Shown here: positions 43,765 through 51,925 of the stretch, in pieces | How positions within the stretch are numbered: the stretch's first letter is position 1 | Layout: each line of letters begins with the position of its first letter | Source of the DNA: Kitasatospora sp. NBC_01250 | Lineage (GTDB): Bacteria; Actinomycetota; Actinomycetes; Streptomycetales; Streptomycetaceae | Assembly: GCF_036226465.1 (NCBI RefSeq) | Contig: NZ_CP108476.1 | Span: 5,642,001-5,706,000, forward strand | DNA: 64,000 bases | Direction: 5' to 3' | Position numbers and translations under genes: made by a program | Notes under the pieces: generated by a model | Told to the model about the DNA's origin: nothing | Database searches by the model: none | The model's input: the letters and a program-made list of their open reading frames with translations, nothing else

Positions 43765-45075
43765 CTACCGGGGCAGCGGATGGACGCTCGTGGCCCTGCT
43801 CGCCCGGATCAGCGGCTCCCAGGCCTCGATCAGCAGAGCGAAGTTCTCGATGTCCAGCCGCGCCTCGTCGAGCAGCTGGTCGTGGCGGGGTGCCAGAAGG
43901 TCGGCGAACTGCGCGTACCGGCCGCCGAGCCGGCGGTAGCAGCGGTCGATGACGGCCAGCCGCCGCAGGTTCTCCGCGGTGTCCAGGCCGGCGCTCTCCC
44001 GCACGATCGCGGCGACCGCACGCGGGCGCACCTGCTGGCGGTCGTCCAGCAGGCTCTCGCCGGCCGCGGCCAGCTGCTCGTAGACGGCGTTGAAGTAGAG
44101 CATCGACAGGAAGAACTTGGTGAACCGCAGCTGGTAGGCCAGGAATCCGGCGTCGGTGCGCCGCTCGCCGGTGTAGAAGTTCACGATGTGCCGGTTGTGC
44201 AGCACGCCCGGCAGCTTCGCGTCCTGCACCAGGTGCATGAGGAAGTAGTCGCTGCCGATGGTGTCCCGCGCGGGCGGCAGCGGCACCAGCTCCTGCACCT
44301 GCGCGAAGCTGATGTTGCACATGTCCAGCCGCATCGGGTCGACGATGTCCAGCGTGGCGAGGTCCTCGGTGAACGGGTCGGTGCCGGCGCCGCGGAACGA
44401 CTCCGCCACCAACTCCCGCTTCTGCTCGGCCGACCAGTGCTCCGGTGCCCACAGGCTGACCACGTCGTGGTAGACCTCCGGGTCCAGCTGCTGGATCTCG
44501 CTGATGTCCACCGAGAGTTCACCGATGAAGGAACTGCCCACCAGGACCACGGGCTTGTGCTCGTGCGCCGGGTCCAGCGTGCTCTCGGTGACGCCATCGG
44601 CCGCCTCGCCGGCCCGCCTGCCCAGCGAGCGCAGCTCGTGCAGGATCGGGAAGACCGGTTCGCCGTCGCTGAGTTGGTAGTCGCTGTCGGAATCCCTGCG
44701 GTGCACCGACGCACAGCCGAGCGCGGCGGCGATCAGGAAGGCGCGGTTGGTGCAGGCCCCGTAGGAGACGCCCTCGGGCAGCATCAGGTCGAGCAGCAGC
44801 TCGGGCTCCGCGAGGCCGGAGCGCTCGATCGTCCGCTGCAGGAAGTCCCGCTGGGCCGCCTCGTCCAGGTGGTGCACCACGACGCCCGGGACCGGGTCGG
44901 CCCCGTCGACCGCCTTGGCGTGCACGGCGAAGGTCGGCTCGTCCGAGGAGTCCAGGATCAGCAGGTGCACCTCGACCTCGAAGTGCGTTGCCGCGTACCG
45001 GGCTTCCTCGCGGATCGCCGAGATCGTGGCCTCGCAGGCCCGGTTGGTGGGCAGGGTCAGGCAGATGCGTCGCAT
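43765..45075 (-). CDS. DUF6271-like protein with GT-A glycosyltransferase features
   Basis: This 436-residue protein starts RRICLTLPTNRACEA, a Rossmann-type strand and loop as in GT-A nucleotide-sugar transferases. A possible DxDxD metal motif, Asp128-Ser-Asp130-Ser-Asp132, lies in HRRDSDSDYQ. The C-terminal half is largely helical. It resembles the uncharacterised streptomycete family I know as DUF6271, an identification made from memory. It could join a sugar, or another activated group, to an amine. The ATG at 45075 lies inside the end of the dioxygenase gene (19-base overlap). The protein is the least explained part of the operon. Confidence 0.6.
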   Translation of the reverse strand: MRRICLTLPTNRACEATISAIREEARYAATHFEVEVHLLILDSSDEPTFAVHAKAVDGADPVPGVVVHHLDEAAQRDFLQRTIERSGLAEPELLLDLMLPEGVSYGACTNRAFLIAAALGCASVHRRDSDSDYQLSDGEPVFPILHELRSLGRRAGEAADGVTESTLDPAHEHKPVVLVGSSFIGELSVDISEIQQLDPEVYHDVVSLWAPEHWSAEQKRELVAESFRGAGTDPFTEDLATLDIVDPMRLDMCNISFAQVQELVPLPPARDTIGSDYFLMHLVQDAKLPGVLHNRHIVNFYTGERRTDAGFLAYQLRFTKFFLSMLYFNAVYEQLAAAGESLLDDRQQVRPRAVAAIVRESAGLDTAENLRRLAVIDRCYRRLGGRYAQFADLLAPRHDQLLDEARLDIENFALLIEAWEPLIRASRATSVHPLPR

Positions 45076-46139
45076 GACCGTCCCCCGCTCGACGCCTCGA
45101 TGTCCGCGGGCTTGGCGTCCGTGGCGTTCCAGGACCGCAGACCCAGCAGCTTCTCGCCCAGCCCGGTCAGCTCGGCGGCGCCGTAGCGCAGCGACTCGTG
45201 CCGCTTGGCGTCGCCGACCAGCGTCCGGTTCCAGGTGGGCGTGGAGAGCGTGCGCCACGACTCGATCCGCGAGCGCCGCATCTCCTCGGCCTCCTCCAGC
45301 GCGGGCATCATGGACAGGTACTGCACCGAGCGGACGCCGTCCTCGGAGGTGTTGCGAGCCACCCCGTGCGCCAGCATGCCGTTCCAGATCAGCAGGTCGC
45401 CGGCCTTCAACTCGGGCCGGACCACCGGGAACTCCTCGCGGTCGACGGCGGGGCGGATCGGGTCCCGGTCGGCGGGCTGGTCCATCCGCCACTGCTCGAA
45501 GCGGCGGAACAGCTCGGGGTTGCACTGGAACCCGCCGAGCTCCGGGCGGGTGTCGTTCAGCGCGATGATCCCCTGCACCCGCTGTGGCAGCACGCTCAGC
45601 GTGGAGTCCACGTCCCAGTGCAGCTCGATGTCGAAGCCCTTGTCGGTGGGTGCGATCAGGGCGCGGTCGCGGGTCCTGACGTTGGGCGGGTTGAGGTTGA
45701 GCCGGTCCAGCGTCACCCACAGCTCCTCGCAGTCCCACACGTCCACGAACGCGTCGTAGACCCGCTGGGCCTGGCGGCTGTCCCAGATCAGCTGGTGCTG
45801 GTACGCCTCGACGAAGCCGTAGACGTGCAACTCCTGCTCCAGCTCGGAGCGGAAGCTCTGCTCCTCGTACCAGGTCTCCGGCCGGTCCGGGTCGAGCCCC
45901 TGGAAGTCCCAGGCGAAGTCCAGCAGTTGCTGGGCCGCCTCGGCCGGGATCGCCTCCCTGACCACCACGTAGCCGTACGTCTGCCAGAACGCGAAGTCCG
46001 CCTCGGAGAGCACCCGCAGCGGGCGCACCTTCTTGAGGTCCCGCAGCGGGGTGGGCGTGAGGTAGGCCTCGCCGTCCGCGCTGAAGTACGGGAGGGAGGA
46101 AGCGGCTCGATGCAGATATCGGTCGTCAGACGTCGGCAT
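45057..46139 (-). CDS. PhyH-like Fe(II)/2-oxoglutarate dioxygenase
   Basis: This 360-residue protein of the phytanoyl-CoA dioxygenase family has the iron facial triad His174-x-Asp176 (ELHWDVDST) and distal His258 (GMLAHGVARN). Arg270 (GVRSVQYLS) suits 2-oxoglutarate binding. PhyH enzymes of bacterial clusters usually hydroxylate amino acids or small natural products. The ATG at 46139 is preceded by GGAG. It is the first gene of the five-gene operon, and a DasR-type site lies about 180 bases upstream. The substrate is unknown; a free or decarboxylated basic amino acid is a reasonable guess. Confidence 0.85.
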   Translation of the reverse strand: MPTSDDRYLHRAASSLPYFSADGEAYLTPTPLRDLKKVRPLRVLSEADFAFWQTYGYVVVREAIPAEAAQQLLDFAWDFQGLDPDRPETWYEEQSFRSELEQELHVYGFVEAYQHQLIWDSRQAQRVYDAFVDVWDCEELWVTLDRLNLNPPNVRTRDRALIAPTDKGFDIELHWDVDSTLSVLPQRVQGIIALNDTRPELGGFQCNPELFRRFEQWRMDQPADRDPIRPAVDREEFPVVRPELKAGDLLIWNGMLAHGVARNTSEDGVRSVQYLSMMPALEEAEEMRRSRIESWRTLSTPTWNRTLVGDAKRHESLRYGAAELTGLGEKLLGLRSWNATDAKPADIEASSGGRSCDASA

Positions 46140-46473
46140 GCCATCACTCCAGGCTCGAATTGACTGTGGCCGAGAAGCTCGACCGCTCCGCAACGGCTCG
46201 GCTTCGGGCACGGTCGACGCGCGCAGGGCGAACGGGCCCGCCGGATGGGTTGCGAGGGGACGGAGCCGCGCTCCAGCGCGGCCTCCGACAGCGACCCTAA
46301 CCGGGGGCTGGTGGCGTGGTCCAGACCAATTGGGTGATCGATGGGTTGCTCTGCGAGATATCTACCGATCCGTCATGTGTGTGCCCGAAACGACGGGTTC
46401 GGGTGAACCGGGGCAGGGGTGCGGTACGTTACGGGCCTGGCGCCGTGCGTGCCGTCGCTGCCTCCCGGCCGGC
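46140..46473. other. Promoter region of the PhyH operon
   Basis: This 334-base gap separates the stop of the MerR-type gene from the start of the dioxygenase gene on the same strand. It contains the dre-like palindrome at 46315-46330 and a lower-GC stretch around 46330-46390. I could not place an unambiguous -35/-10 pair. No gene is visible. Confidence 0.5.
46315..46330 (-). promoter_or_regulatory. DasR-site-like palindrome (dre) upstream of the PhyH operon
   Basis: On the minus strand the site reads ATTGGTCTGGACCACG. Its core TGGTCTGGACCA differs by one base from the palindromic DasR consensus core TGGTCTAGACCA. It also shares ATTGGTCT with the dre site in front of dasA in this window. It is about 180 bases upstream of the dioxygenase start. 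Confidence 0.65.
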
Positions 46474-47304
46474 TCAGCGCAGCGCGATCGCGAACTCGCA
46501 GTACGGCCCGGCGCCCGTGCCGGCCGGGTCCGGGACCAGCACGCCCCGCAGCCCGCCGGACGGTCGGCGGTGCCGGTCGGCGGCCCAGGCGTACAGGCTC
46601 TCGACGGCGACTTCCGCCTGCGCGCTGCTGACCCACCGCCCCGGCGCGTCCTGGCGGACGAACGCCTCCTGGTGCGCGGGCTCGGTGCGCAGCGTGAGGT
46701 CGGGGAACCCGGTGGCGACCTCCTCGGCCCGCTCCGCGGGGACGGGCCAGCACCACTCGACCGGGCCGTCGCTGTCCCCGCTCACCTCTCCGTGGTAGAC
46801 GATGAACGGTGCTCCGGCGACCCCCTCGGTCCGCGGCGCGCCGCCGCCCCGCAGACGGCGGATGAACAGCTCCCGGGTCACCTCCTCCAGCTCGTCCTGG
46901 TGGACCCGGCTGATCCGGCTGAGCAGGCTGCGCTCGGGGATGTCGCGGACGGTGACCTCGTACATGGCGGGCTTCTCTCCGTGAAGACGGTCGACGAGGC
47001 GGGCCACCAGGACGCGCTGGGCGGCGTGCTCGGCCTCGCTCCAGGCCCAGTGGGCGCGGATCGCCTCGGCGGCCGACGCCGGCTCCAGCGAGAGGACCTC
47101 CTTGATCCGCGCCAGCGGGACGCCGAGCCGGCGCAGCGAGGAGACCAGGCGGGCCTGGTCCAGCTGCGCGTCCGCGTACCGGCGGTAGCCGGTCGCCGCG
47201 TCCACCCGGGCCGGCACCAGCAGCCCGAGCTCGTCGTAGAGCCGCAGCGCCTTGGGGGAGAGTCGCGACAGGTGCGCGAACTCGCCGATGCTCATCAGGC
47301 CCAT
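46474..47304 (-). CDS. MerR-family regulator with GyrI-like effector domain
   Basis: This 276-residue protein has an N-terminal MerR helix-turn-helix and wing (MSIGEFAHLSRLSPKALRLYDELGLLVPARVD-TGYRRY). A coiled-coil dimerisation helix near 75-115 follows, then a GyrI/BmrR-like ligand domain (about 120-275) with YEVTVRDIPERSLLSR. BmrR-type proteins sense lipophilic cations and activate efflux genes. The ATG at 47304 follows GGAGG. It is upstream of the PhyH operon on the same strand and could control it, but the 334-base gap suggests separate transcription. Confidence 0.87.
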   Translation of the reverse strand: MGLMSIGEFAHLSRLSPKALRLYDELGLLVPARVDAATGYRRYADAQLDQARLVSSLRRLGVPLARIKEVLSLEPASAAEAIRAHWAWSEAEHAAQRVLVARLVDRLHGEKPAMYEVTVRDIPERSLLSRISRVHQDELEEVTRELFIRRLRGGGAPRTEGVAGAPFIVYHGEVSGDSDGPVEWCWPVPAERAEEVATGFPDLTLRTEPAHQEAFVRQDAPGRWVSSAQAEVAVESLYAWAADRHRRPSGGLRGVLVPDPAGTGAGPYCEFAIALR

Positions 47305-47397
47305 GGTCGGCTCGCCTCCTCGCCCCGGGCGGGGTGCCCGGTCACCGCCCACTGTGCGGCCTCCCCAAAGGGGAAGGTCAAGGGCACGCGGCGGCGG

Positions 47398-47892
47398 TCA
47401 CGGGTGCAGGTGCTCCCAGGTGCTGCGCGCCGGGCCGAGCGATGTGCCACCGGCACGGTCCGGCGCATGCGGAAGGGCCCGGGCCCAGACCGCTTCGAAC
47501 GCCGCGCTGCAGAGCCTGACGGCGCCGGGGTCCCCGGTGAAGTGGTGGCCGGCCCACGCGCCGTCGTCGGCGTACCAGTGGAAGAGCACCAGGCGGGTGT
47601 CGATCAGCCAGAAGTCCCTGCCCGGCAGCGCGATGCCCGAGGCCCTGGTCCGCGGCAGCCAGCGGACCAGCTCGCCGGCGGCGCAGGAGGCGGCCAGGGT
47701 GGCGGCGTCGGCTCCCGGCTCGTCCGTGATCCGGGCGCGGCGCAGCACCACGCCCCGCGCCGCGGTCTCGCGGATCAGCTGCACGCCGGGAGCCTCGCCG
47801 GTGGTGCGGTAGTTGTCGCGCAGCTCCAGGTGCGCCGCCGTGCGCCGTGCGCCCTGCAGCAGTGTGGTGAAGTCCGGCGCTTTCACTGGCAT
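47398..47892 (-). CDS. DUF6879 family protein
   Basis: This 164-residue soluble protein starts VKAPDFTTLLQGARRTAAHLELRDNY, with LPGRDFWLIDTRLVLFHWYADDGAWAGHHFT in the middle. This is the pattern of DUF6879, a family often encoded with XRE-type regulators and DUF397 peptides in Streptomyces. The function is unknown. The ATG at 47892 is preferred because GGGGG stands before it. About 100 bases upstream is the tail of a DUF397 gene, the usual partner, which appears degraded. Confidence 0.72.
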   Translation of the reverse strand: MPVKAPDFTTLLQGARRTAAHLELRDNYRTTGEAPGVQLIRETAARGVVLRRARITDEPGADAATLAASCAAGELVRWLPRTRASGIALPGRDFWLIDTRLVLFHWYADDGAWAGHHFTGDPGAVRLCSAAFEAVWARALPHAPDRAGGTSLGPARSTWEHLHP

Positions 47893-47994
47893 CGCAAGCC
47901 CCCTCGGAGTCCGGGGTACGCCCGCCCGGTTGCGCGCCACCGTCTCCCGAAGCGCCGGTACGGTCAAGGGGCGCACGAGGGTCGCAGCGTCGCC

Positions 47995-48087
47995 TCAGGA
48001 GGCGCTGGGCGAGCCGGACTTGAGGGTCGCGACGAACGCGGCAAAGGAGTGGGTGGGGAGAGCGAGGGCCGGGCCTGCGGGGTCCGT
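47995..48087 (-). pseudogene. Remnant of a DUF397 gene
   Basis: The last 30 codons read TDPAGPALALPTHSFAAFVATLKSG and end in TGA. This is the C-terminal signature of DUF397 peptides, which usually reads RDS-DPDGPAL-F---W-AFV. No matching N-terminal half (WRKSSYS-type) is found upstream in any frame, so only the tail remains. It lies on the same strand as the DUF6879 gene, consistent with a decayed XRE-DUF397-DUF6879 module. Confidence 0.6.
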
Positions 48088-48353
48088 CGGTGGCCGGCCT
48101 GTGCCTGCCCGCGCCACGCGCGGACCGGGCCGTCGTGAGCGCCGAGGAGCCCGAGGGCACCGTCCCGGCGAGGGCGACGGCGAGTCAGATCCGGTGCTGG
48201 TGGGCCCTACCGGCCCGCCCCGAATCCCGCCCGCGGCTCGTGACGAGCGGTGACCACGCGGTATCTTCATGCGTCGTCCCGGTCGCCCGACCCCGCTGGC
48301 CACGCACGCCGGATCGGGGACCGGTGCCATCACCACCAACGGGGAATCACACC

Positions 48354-49355
48354 TTGAGTTCGCCCTACCCGCCGCCGCAGTCCAACCCGTACGCCACCGC
48401 CGCCCCGCCGCAGCAGCCGCAGCCCGCTCCGTACGGCGCGCCGCCGGCCTACGGCGCCCCGGCCCCCGCGTACGGTTCGCCCGCGCCCGCCTACGGCGCC
48501 CCAGCCCCGGCCCCGGCCTACGGTGCCCCGGCGCCCGCCTACGGCGCGCCCGCCCCGGCCTACGGCGCGCCCGCCCCGGCCTACGGCGCCCCCGCCTACG
48601 GCGCGCAGCCCTACGGCGCCCCCGCCCCCGCCTACGCCCCGCCCGGCGTCCTCACCTGCCGGTTCTGCGGCGGCTTCCCGGCCGTGCAGACGACCGTCCG
48701 CGGCCACCAGGGCATGATCATCATCATGCGGTTCCTCCGCCAGCCCGGCCCGTTCTGCCGGACCTGCGGCACGGCGATGGTCCGCCACATGTCGGCCCGC
48801 ACGCTCGTCCAGGGCTGGTGGGGCTACCTCTCCTCGGTGATGACCCCGATCACCCTGCTGCGCAACCTGGTCGCCCACAACAAGATCAAGCGCCTGCCGC
48901 CCGCCGCGCCCGGCCCGCTCGGACCGCAGCTCGACCCGGGCAAGCCGCTGCTTCGCCGCCCGGCGGCGCTGATGCTGCTCGTGCCGGCGGCCGGGATCGC
49001 GCTGTTCCTCGCCCTGGTGGTGTTCGGCGCCGCGGTCGGCCACAGCACGAACAGCAACGACAACTCGCCGTTCAACTCCACCGCGGGCCTGCACACCCCG
49101 CTGCCGCTCGACATCGTGACCGGCGACTGCCTGCACAACACCGGCACCGACGACAGCCCGGCGCTCAAGCAGCTGCCCTGCTCCGACCCGAGCGCCGAGC
49201 TCAAGGTGCTGGGCCGGGTCAACGGCGCCACCGACGGTGAGACCGCCTGCGACAAGTACCCGAACTACGAGAAGTCGTTCACCCACCACGAGACCGGCAA
49301 CAACTACGTGCTCTGCCTGGTGACGAACAAGCCCGCGGCCGGCGCCGGCACCTGA
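48354..49355 (+). CDS. LppU/SCO3897-like membrane protein with PAYGAP repeats
   Basis: This protein of about 333 residues has a Pro/Ala/Tyr/Gly-rich N-terminal repeat region (about 1-100) and a putative zinc ribbon (CRFCG to CRTCG, about 101-140). A basic linker, one transmembrane helix near 205-230 and a C-terminal external domain follow. The last domain (GDCLHNTG, LPCSDP, CDKYP, YVLCL) has the cysteine pattern of the LppU/SCO3897 family, whose function is unknown. The TTG at 48354 is preferred, with GGGGA upstream and the repeats near the N-terminus. It is convergent with dasR across a hairpin. Confidence 0.7.
   Translation: MSSPYPPPQSNPYATAAPPQQPQPAPYGAPPAYGAPAPAYGSPAPAYGAPAPAPAYGAPAPAYGAPAPAYGAPAPAYGAPAYGAQPYGAPAPAYAPPGVLTCRFCGGFPAVQTTVRGHQGMIIIMRFLRQPGPFCRTCGTAMVRHMSARTLVQGWWGYLSSVMTPITLLRNLVAHNKIKRLPPAAPGPLGPQLDPGKPLLRRPAALMLLVPAAGIALFLALVVFGAAVGHSTNSNDNSPFNSTAGLHTPLPLDIVTGDCLHNTGTDDSPALKQLPCSDPSAELKVLGRVNGATDGETACDKYPNYEKSFTHHETGNNYVLCLVTNKPAAGAGT
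48429..48645 (+). repeat. Degenerate tandem repeat encoding PAYGAPA units
   Basis: About nine in-frame units of 18-27 bases encode variants of APAPAYG. Such repeats are prone to slippage, so the length of this low-complexity segment should vary between strains. Confidence 0.8.
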
Positions 49356-49358
49356 GCA

Positions 49359-49398
49359 CGGTGATGGCGGTCCGGTTCCCACCGGACCGCCATCACCG
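49359..49398. terminator. Bidirectional terminator before dasR
   Basis: A perfect 18-bp stem (49359-49376 with 49381-49398) with a 4-base loop lies between the convergent LppU-like and dasR genes. Confidence 0.75.
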
Positions 49399-49410
49399 AG
49401 GAGCCGTCCC

Positions 49411-50214
49411 TTACTGCCCCGGCCGCTGCAGCCGGGTGATGAACTTGTACCGGTCCCCCCGGTAGATCGACCGCACCCACTCCACCGGCGCCCCCTGTGC
49501 GTCGAAGGAGTGCCGCGACAGCTGCAGCATCGGCAACCCGAGGTCCGAGCCGAGCAGCCCGGCTTCGCGCGGGTTGGCCAGCGTGGTCTCGATCGTCTCC
49601 TCGGCCTCGGCCACCACCACGTCGTACACCTCGCGCAGCGCGGCGTAGAGCGAGTTGTGCTTGACCAGGTTGCGCCGCAGCGCGGGGAACCGCTTGGCGG
49701 ACAGGTGCGCCACCTCGATGGCCATCGGGTCGCCGTTGGCCAGGCGCAGGCGCTCGATCCGCAGCACCCGGCTGCCGGGCTTGATGTCGAGCAGCGGGGC
49801 GAGGTGCTCGTCGGCGGTGATGTAGCCGACCTCGATCAGCCGCGAGGTGGGCTCCAGGCCCTGGGCGCGCATGTCCTCCGTGTAGGAGGTGAGCTGGAGC
49901 GCCTGGGCGACCTTGGGCTTGGCCACGAAGGTGCCCTTGCCCTGGATCCGCTCCAGCCGGCCCTCCACCACCAGTTCCTGGAGCGCCTGGCGCACGGTGG
50001 TGCGCGAGGTGTCGAACTGCGCGGCCAGCGCGCGCTCCGGCGGGACCGGGGTGCCGGCCGGCTGGGTCTCGGTGAGCTGGAGCAGGTGGCGCTTCAGTCC
50101 GTAGTACTTGGGCACCCGCGCCGCGGCGGGATCGCCCGCCGGCACCTGGGCGGACGGCTCCGCCTGGGGCTCCTCCGCCCGAAGCTGGGCCGTGCTGCCC
50201 CCGTCGCTGCTCAT
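49411..50214 (-). CDS. dasR: GntR/HutC-family global regulator DasR
   Basis: DasR represses chitin and N-acetylglucosamine uptake genes, and in Streptomyces also development and antibiotic genes, until glucosamine-6-phosphate releases it. The 267-residue protein has an N-terminal GntR winged helix (PPERALAAQFDTSRTTVRQALQELVVEGRLERIQGKGTFV) and a C-terminal UTRA effector domain (GSRVLRIERLRLANGDPMAIE to EWVRSIYRGDRYKF). The match to the S. coelicolor protein as I remember it is close, and the divergent dasABC operon confirms the assignment. The N-terminal 32 residues are a variable tail. Confidence 0.96.
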   Translation of the reverse strand: MSSDGGSTAQLRAEEPQAEPSAQVPAGDPAAARVPKYYGLKRHLLQLTETQPAGTPVPPERALAAQFDTSRTTVRQALQELVVEGRLERIQGKGTFVAKPKVAQALQLTSYTEDMRAQGLEPTSRLIEVGYITADEHLAPLLDIKPGSRVLRIERLRLANGDPMAIEVAHLSAKRFPALRRNLVKHNSLYAALREVYDVVVAEAEETIETTLANPREAGLLGSDLGLPMLQLSRHSFDAQGAPVEWVRSIYRGDRYKFITRLQRPGQ

Positions 50215-50384
50215 GGGCGCTTCTCCGCTCCTCGTGAGGCCCTCCTGGCCCTCACTGCCTCGTTAACGGCACACATCGTTGCACGTATGCCCAGGCGACG
50301 GGGAGCGCATCACACGATGAACGATGAGCGGTGTCGGCTTGGTAACGGCTCGTCCGGATTGCTCTTCGGCCCGTTGACACGCCC

Positions 50385-50425
50385 ATTGGTCTAGGCCAAG
50401 CTCCAGGCATCTGGTCTACACCACT
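50385..50425. promoter_or_regulatory. Two dre (DasR) sites in the dasR-dasA intergenic region
   Basis: ATTGGTCTAGGCCAAG (50385-50400) and TCTGGTCTACACCACT (50410-50425) each differ by one base from the DasR core TGGTCTAGACCA and are 25 bp apart. They lie in the 331-base gap shared by dasR and dasA, where DasR controls both in known Streptomyces. The rest of the gap holds no gene. Confidence 0.9.
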
Positions 50426-50545
50426 GCAGACCAACTCATGAATCCCCAGACCATCTCAAGGTTCGCGGCACCATTCCTCCCCTTCTACGGGGATATGCCG
50501 CCGGCCACCGATGGGGGGCACCCGGGCATCCCTCAGGAGGATGGC

Positions 50546-51817
50546 GTGAAGCGTCAGCTCATCGCGGCGGTCGGCGTCGCGGCCATGGTCGTCGGCCTCG
50601 CGGCGTGTGGCTCGTCCAGCAAGAAGGACGACAGCGCGGGCGGCAAGCCGGCCAACTACAACGGCAAGACCATCACCGCGTGGCTCATGTCCGGTTCGGC
50701 CTCGCAGGCCTGGCAGGACGGCGTCAAGGCCGACTTCGAGTCCCAGTACCCGGGGGCCAAGCTCAACATCCAGATCCAGAAGTGGGACGGCATCGGGGCG
50801 AAGGTCACCACCGGTCTGTCCGACAACTCGGTGGACGTGCTGGAGGTCGGCAACACCCAGACCGCCGGCTACGCGGCCAGCGGCGGCCTGCTGGACCTCA
50901 CCTCGGCCAAGGCCGACCTCGGCGGCAACGACTGGGCCGCCAACCTGAACGCCTCCTCGGTGCTGGACGGCAAGCAGTACGCCGCCCCGTGGTACTTCAC
51001 CAACCGCGTGGTCATCTACAACAAGGCGCTGTGGACCAAGGCCGGCATCACCGGCACCCCGAAGACGCTGGACGAGTTCTACGGCGACCTCGACAAGCTG
51101 AAGGCCACCCAGGGCGTCAGCCAGCCGATCTACCTGCCGGGCCAGGAGTGGTACACCTACTTCGGCCTGCTCGCCGGCCAGGGCGGCCAGATCGCCAAGC
51201 AGAACGGCTCGACCTGGGTCGGCAACCTGGAGTCGCCGGAGGCCAAGGACGCCTTCGCGACCTACCAGAAGCTGCAGAGCTACTCGACCGCGCCGAAGGA
51301 CAAGGACGAGGCCACCCCGGAGCAGACCACCGTCTTCTCCAAGGGTGACGTGGGCGCCATGATCGGCCTGGGCTGGGAGGCCCCGGACCCGAAGGACATC
51401 CCGGCCGACCAGGTGGGCTACTTCCCGCTCCCCGGCAAGACCGCGGACAAGCCGTCCGGCGTCTTCCTCGGCGGCTCGAACCTGGCGATCGCCCAGGACA
51501 CCAAGAACCCCGACCTGGCCAAGGGTCTGCTGAAGATCATGCTGTCGGACAAGTACGAGGGCCAGATGGCCTCCGCCGGCCTGATCCCGAACAAGACCTC
51601 GCTGGACTCGCTGGCCACCACCCCGTTCGCCCAGGCCGCCATCCCGGCCTCGGCCAACGGCTCCACCACCCCGAACACGCCGAACTGGGCCAACGTGGAG
51701 AACACCCCGAACCCGATCAAGGACTTCCTCGCCGCGGTCCTCCAGGGTGCGGACTACGACTCCACCGCGAAGAAGTACGACGACACCATGACGAAGCTTC
51801 TCGGCCAGAAGCAGTAG
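50546..51817 (+). CDS. dasA: Chitobiose/GlcNAc ABC transporter substrate-binding lipoprotein
   Basis: DasA captures N,N'-diacetylchitobiose for uptake by DasBC with the shared ATPase MsiK, which is encoded elsewhere. The 423-residue protein has a lipoprotein signal (VKRQLIAAVGVAAMVVGLAAC) and a full SBP_bac fold with ITAWLMSGSASQAW, DVLEVGNTQTAGY and FLGGSNLAIA. The GTG start at 50546 follows AGGAGG (50535-50540) at 5-base spacing; the ATG at 50541 is followed by a stop and is not used. A hairpin separates it from dasB and may set higher dasA levels. Confidence 0.95.
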   Translation: MKRQLIAAVGVAAMVVGLAACGSSSKKDDSAGGKPANYNGKTITAWLMSGSASQAWQDGVKADFESQYPGAKLNIQIQKWDGIGAKVTTGLSDNSVDVLEVGNTQTAGYAASGGLLDLTSAKADLGGNDWAANLNASSVLDGKQYAAPWYFTNRVVIYNKALWTKAGITGTPKTLDEFYGDLDKLKATQGVSQPIYLPGQEWYTYFGLLAGQGGQIAKQNGSTWVGNLESPEAKDAFATYQKLQSYSTAPKDKDEATPEQTTVFSKGDVGAMIGLGWEAPDPKDIPADQVGYFPLPGKTADKPSGVFLGGSNLAIAQDTKNPDLAKGLLKIMLSDKYEGQMASAGLIPNKTSLDSLATTPFAQAAIPASANGSTTPNTPNWANVENTPNPIKDFLAAVLQGADYDSTAKKYDDTMTKLLGQKQ

Positions 51818-51831
51818 TCCCCGAGCGGCGT

Positions 51832-51867
51832 CGCCCGCCCGCCCCCACCACGGAGGGCGGGCGGGCG
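51832..51867 (+). terminator. Hairpin between dasA and dasB
   Basis: A 13-bp GC stem (51832-51844 with 51855-51867) with a 10-base loop follows dasA. It probably attenuates transcription or protects the dasA 3' end, so that binding protein exceeds permease. Confidence 0.6.
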
Positions 51868-51925
51868 GCGCCGCCGCCCTGTCTGTATGGCCACTTGTCC
51901 GGCCAGGTGTGAGGAAGAGAGAACG

